Assembly (NCBI GenBank): GCA_023701245.1
Contig: JAMPXK010000023.1
Coordinates: forward strand, 1-35,312
Source: Elusimicrobiales bacterium
GTDB taxonomy: Bacteria > Elusimicrobiota > Elusimicrobia > Elusimicrobiales > UBA9959
Direction: 5' to 3'
Length of the DNA stretch: 35,312 nt
Part shown: positions 32,451-35,312 of the stretch, piece by piece
Layout: each line of letters opens with the position of its first letter
How positions within the stretch are numbered: the stretch's first letter is position 1
Made by a program: the position numbers and the translations under genes
The notes under the pieces: model-generated
Told to the model about the DNA's origin: nothing
Databases searched by the model: none
What the model saw: the letters and a program-made list of their open reading frames with translations, nothing else

Positions 32451-32930
32451 ATGCCTAGAAAAGGTTTAAAACCCCGCGAACGCCGTGAAGCCCCGCCGCC
32501 GGATTTCAAGTACAACTCCGTGCTGCTCGCCCGCATGATCAACCGCATCAACTTCCAGGGCAAGAAGATCGTGGGCGAACGCCTGGTTTACGGCGCGCTC
32601 GAGATCATCAAGGAAAAGATCAAGGAAGAGCCGCTCGCGGTCTTCACCAAGGCCATAGAGAACGTCCGGCCCCTGCTGGAAGTAAAGGCCCGCCGCGTCG
32701 GCGGCGCCAACTACCAGGTGCCGATCGAAGTCCGCCCCGCCCGCAGCGCCACCCTGGCGATGCGCTGGATCCTGGGCGCCGCGCGCGACCGCAAAGGCCG
32801 CCCGATGGCCGAGCACCTGGCCGAAGAGATATTGCTCGCTTACAAGAAAGAAGGCGCGGCCTTCAAAAAGCGCGAAGACACCCACCGCATGGCCGAAGCC
32901 AACAGGGCTTTCGCCCACTACCGCTGGTAG
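32451..32930 (+). CDS. rpsG: 30S ribosomal protein S7
   Basis: A 159-residue primary assembly protein that nucleates the 30S head and touches E-site t[15 protein letters not shown], then the conserved VARMINR-like [47 protein letters not shown] and [21 protein letters not shown] are present. Length and sequence are standard. AAGGA lies 14 nt before the ATG, longer than usual. In E. coli, S7 binds the rpsL-rpsG junction to repress the str operon; the 33-nt junction here is too short to show an obvious copy of that structure. Confidence 0.97.
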   Translation: MPRKGLKPRERREAPPPDFKYNSVLLARMINRINFQGKKIVGERLVYGALEIIKEKIKEEPLAVFTKAIENVRPLLEVKARRVGGANYQVPIEVRPARSATLAMRWILGAARDRKGRPMAEHLAEEILLAYKKEGAAFKKREDTHRMAEANRAFAHYRW

Positions 32931-32987
32931 AAGCGGCCAAAGGATACGAGGGGCAGGGCAGCAGTTTAACTACGCAAGGATAATAAC

Positions 32988-35081
32988 ATGGCAGAACTCG
33001 ACTTACACAAAGTACGCAACACCGGCATCATCGCCCACATCGACGCGGGCAAGACCACCACTACCGAGCGTATCCTTTATTACACCGGCAAATCGCATAA
33101 GATCGGCGAAGTGCACGAGGGCAACACCACCACCGACTGGATGCCCCAGGAGCGCGAGCGCGGCATAACCATAACCGCGGCCGCCATCTCCACCCAGTGG
33201 CAGGGCTACACCGTAAACATCATAGACACCCCCGGCCACGTGGACTTTACCGCCGAAGTGGAGCGCAGCCTCCGCGTGCTCGACGGCGCCGTGACCGTGT
33301 TCGACGGCGTGCAGGGCGTGGAGCCCCAGAGCGAGACCGTGTGGCGCCAGGCCGACAAGTACCATGTGCCCCGCGTGGCCTACGTCAACAAGATGGACCG
33401 CATCGGCGCGGACTTCTACATGTCCGCCAATTCCATAGTGGAGAAGCTGGGCGCCAACGCGGCCCCCATCCAGCTGCCCATCGGCGTGACGGAAACTTTC
33501 AAAGGCCTCATCGACCTGGTGAAGATGAAGGCGCTGATCTGGATCGGCGACGACCTGGGCGCGCACTTCGACGAACTGGAGATCCCGGCCGACATGCTGG
33601 AAGAGGCCAAGAAGTACCGGGCCAACCTCATAGAGAAGCTGGCCGACTTCGACGAGAAGATCATGGAGAAGTACCTGGCCGGCGAGACCGAGTACTCCGT
33701 GGCCGAGCTCAAGAGCGCCATCCGCCGCGGCACCCTGACCTGCAAATTCTTCCCCGTGCTGTGCGGTTCCTCCTATAAGAACAAGGGCGTGCAGCCCATG
33801 CTGGACGCCGTTATAGACTTCCTGCCCGGCCCGCTGGACGTGCCCCCGGTCATCTGCCACGACGCCCACACCGGCGCGGAAGTTACCCGCAAGGCCGACG
33901 CCAAAGAACCTTTCTGCGCGCTGCTCTTCAAGATCCAGCCCGACCCCTTCGTGGGCAAGCTGACGTTCTTCCGCGTGTACTCCGGCACCCTTAAGCCCGG
34001 CGACACCGTGTACTTCGGCCGCAAGAAGAACACCGAGCGCATCGGCCGTATCCTGCGCATGCACGCCGACAAGCGCCAGGAGATCAAGGAGATCTCCGCC
34101 GGCGACATCGCCGCCACCGTGGCCATAAAGAGCGCCACCGTGGGCGAGACCATCTGCGACCCCGAGCATCCCGTGATCCTGGAAGGCATCACCTTCCCCG
34201 AGCCGGTCATCCAGATCTCCATCGAGCCGAAGTCCAAAGAGGACGAGCAGAAGATGGGCCTGGCCATGGGCCGCCTGGCCGAAGAAGACCAGACCTTCCG
34301 CATCAAGACCGACGAAGAGACCGGCCAGACCATCATCTCCGGCATGGGCGAACTCCACCTGGACATCATCGTGGACCGTCTGCGCCGCGAATTCAACGTG
34401 CAGGCCAACGTGGGCCGCCCGCAGGTGGCTTTCCGCGAGTCCATCAAGAAAAAGGTGGAGCAGGAAGGCAAGTTCATCCGCCAGTCCGGCGGCCGCGGCC
34501 AGTACGGCCACGTGTGGCTCACCGTGGAGCCGCAGGAACTCAACAAAGGCTTCGAATTCGTCGACAATATCAAGCAGGGCCGCATTCCCAAGGAATTCAT
34601 CCCCGCCGTGGAAAAGGGCGTACGCGAAGCGCTGGACGCCGGCGTTATGGCCGGTTTCCCCGTGGTGGACATCAAGGTGACGCTGTTCGACGGCTCCTTC
34701 CACGAAGTTGACTCTTCCGAAATCGCCTTCAAGATAGCCGGCGCCATGGCGTTCAAGGACGCCTGCCGCAAGGCCACGCCTTACCTGATGGAACCCATCA
34801 TGAAGATCGAAGTGGTGACGCCCGAAGTGAACATGGGCGACGTGATAGGCGACCTTTCGAGCCGCCGCGCCAAGATCGTGGAGATGGGCAGCCGCGGCAA
34901 CGCGCGCGCCGTGAAGGGCACCGTGCCGCTCTCCGAGATGTTCGGCTACTCTACGGTAGTGCGCTCCATCTCTCAGGGCCGCGCTTCCTTCACCATGGAA
35001 CCCTCCCACTACGAAGAGGTTCCGCCGAACATCGCCAAGTCCGTGATCGAAACGCGGACCGCGGCGGCCGAGGCTAAATAA
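32988..35081 (+). CDS. fusA: Elongation factor G
   Basis: A 697-residue GTPase that drives ribosomal translocation and, with RRF, recycling. The G domain has [13 protein letters not shown] near 16-28, DTPGHVDF and NKMD. Switch I carries [14 protein letters not shown]. Domains II-V follow with the expected [14 protein letters not shown] and the C-terminal [14 protein letters not shown] and [18 protein letters not shown]. Full length and unremarkable. It is one of two EF-G-like GTPases here, the other being RF3. AAGGAT precedes the ATG. It is 67 nt upstream of tuf. Confidence 0.98.
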   Translation: MAELDLHKVRNTGIIAHIDAGKTTTTERILYYTGKSHKIGEVHEGNTTTDWMPQERERGITITAAAISTQWQGYTVNIIDTPGHVDFTAEVERSLRVLDGAVTVFDGVQGVEPQSETVWRQADKYHVPRVAYVNKMDRIGADFYMSANSIVEKLGANAAPIQLPIGVTETFKGLIDLVKMKALIWIGDDLGAHFDELEIPADMLEEAKKYRANLIEKLADFDEKIMEKYLAGETEYSVAELKSAIRRGTLTCKFFPVLCGSSYKNKGVQPMLDAVIDFLPGPLDVPPVICHDAHTGAEVTRKADAKEPFCALLFKIQPDPFVGKLTFFRVYSGTLKPGDTVYFGRKKNTERIGRILRMHADKRQEIKEISAGDIAATVAIKSATVGETICDPEHPVILEGITFPEPVIQISIEPKSKEDEQKMGLAMGRLAEEDQTFRIKTDEETGQTIISGMGELHLDIIVDRLRREFNVQANVGRPQVAFRESIKKKVEQEGKFIRQSGGRGQYGHVWLTVEPQELNKGFEFVDNIKQGRIPKEFIPAVEKGVREALDAGVMAGFPVVDIKVTLFDGSFHEVDSSEIAFKIAGAMAFKDACRKATPYLMEPIMKIEVVTPEVNMGDVIGDLSSRRAKIVEMGSRGNARAVKGTVPLSEMFGYSTVVRSISQGRASFTMEPSHYEEVPPNIAKSVIETRTAAAEAK

Positions 35082-35088
35082 GATCTGT

Positions 35089-35111
35089 CCGCCGGTCGGC
35101 AAAGCCGGCGG
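35089..35111 (+). other. fusA-tuf intergenic hairpin
   Basis: CCGCCGG and CCGGCGG form a 7-bp stem with a 9-nt loop, without a T-run. It is probably an mRNA structure rather than a terminator, since tuf follows 38 nt later with no visible promoter. Confidence 0.4.
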
Positions 35112-35148
35112 GCTTAAAGCAAGCTAAACGTAAAGCAAGGAGCAAAAA

Positions 35149-35312
35149 ATGGCAAAAGCAAAGTTCGACCGCAGCAAGCCCCACGTCAACGTAGGCACCA
35201 TCGGCCACGTCGACCACGGTAAATCCACTCTGACCACCGCGCTGGTCAAGGTCCAGTCCGAAAAGGGCCTGGCCAACCTGAAGTCCTACGCCGAGATCAC
35301 GAAGGGCGGCAC
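35149..35312 (+). CDS. tuf: Elongation factor Tu (partial, cut by the window end)
   Basis: The first 54 residues and part of the next codon of EF-Tu, which delivers aminoacyl-tRNA to the ribosome. [32 protein letters not shown] is the typical N-terminus. The P-loop is GHVDHGKS, with Ser where most EF-Tu have Thr. The segment YAEITKGG replaces the common YDQIDNAPEE, so switch I may be of a divergent type; the rest lies beyond the window. AAGGAG sits 6 nt before the ATG. Last gene of the cluster in view. Confidence 0.95.
   Translation, partial: MAKAKFDRSKPHVNVGTIGHVDHGKSTLTTALVKVQSEKGLANLKSYAEITKGG

Overview
The window is a GC-rich bacterial chromosome segment. It has Shine-Dalgarno sites matching the CCTCC at the 16S 3' end, sigma70-type promoters, an rRNA operon with tRNA-Ile(GAU) and tRNA-Ala(UGC), and oxygen-sensitive indolepyruvate:ferredoxin oxidoreductase genes that suggest an anaerobic, peptide- and amino-acid-using lifestyle. 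The overall look is compatible with a GC-rich member of the Elusimicrobiota. That placement is my inference from the style of the 16S and proteins; a 16S search would settle it.

Left part (1-16.3 kb) is a mosaic of short transcription units. They are: an M20 metallopeptidase (minus strand); a three-gene operon of two paralogous secreted proteins of unknown function plus a secreted clostripain-like C11 protease; an EamA permease with a secreted PLD3/4-like phospholipase-D-family protein; iorAB, convergent with prfC (RF3); a small secreted hypothetical; an acetate/succinate-type transporter divergent from a thioredoxin-DUF3738 lipoprotein; and a POT peptide transporter with a secreted GH13 alpha-amylase. 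Together they point to digestion of exported or external protein and starch, uptake of peptides and small acids, and oxidative 2-oxoacid metabolism through ferredoxin.

Middle (16.3-22.4 kb): after an AT-rich stretch and a 136-bp inverted-repeat element come tandem rrn promoters P1 and P2, a boxA-containing leader, then 16S, tRNA-Ile, tRNA-Ala, 23S and 5S. Each rRNA is flanked by complementary processing arms that can be read directly.

Right part (22.5-35.3 kb): rplJ, rplL, rpoB, rpoC, rpsL, rpsG, fusA and tuf (cut by the window end) follow in the same direction. rplJ starts only 64 nt after the 5S core, with no visible terminator or promoter between them. The usual secE-nusG-rplK-rplA genes are absent upstream and the rRNA operon sits in their place. 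The region just ahead of rplJ can also base-pair with the tRNA-Ala/23S spacer at its boxA-like site. The most interesting proposal from this window is therefore a single stable-RNA / RNA-polymerase / translation-factor super-operon, in which rRNA processing would cut free the rplJ-rpoBC message. Candidate internal promoters before rplL and at the end of rpoC, and hairpins before rplL, rpoB and rpsL, could adjust relative output.
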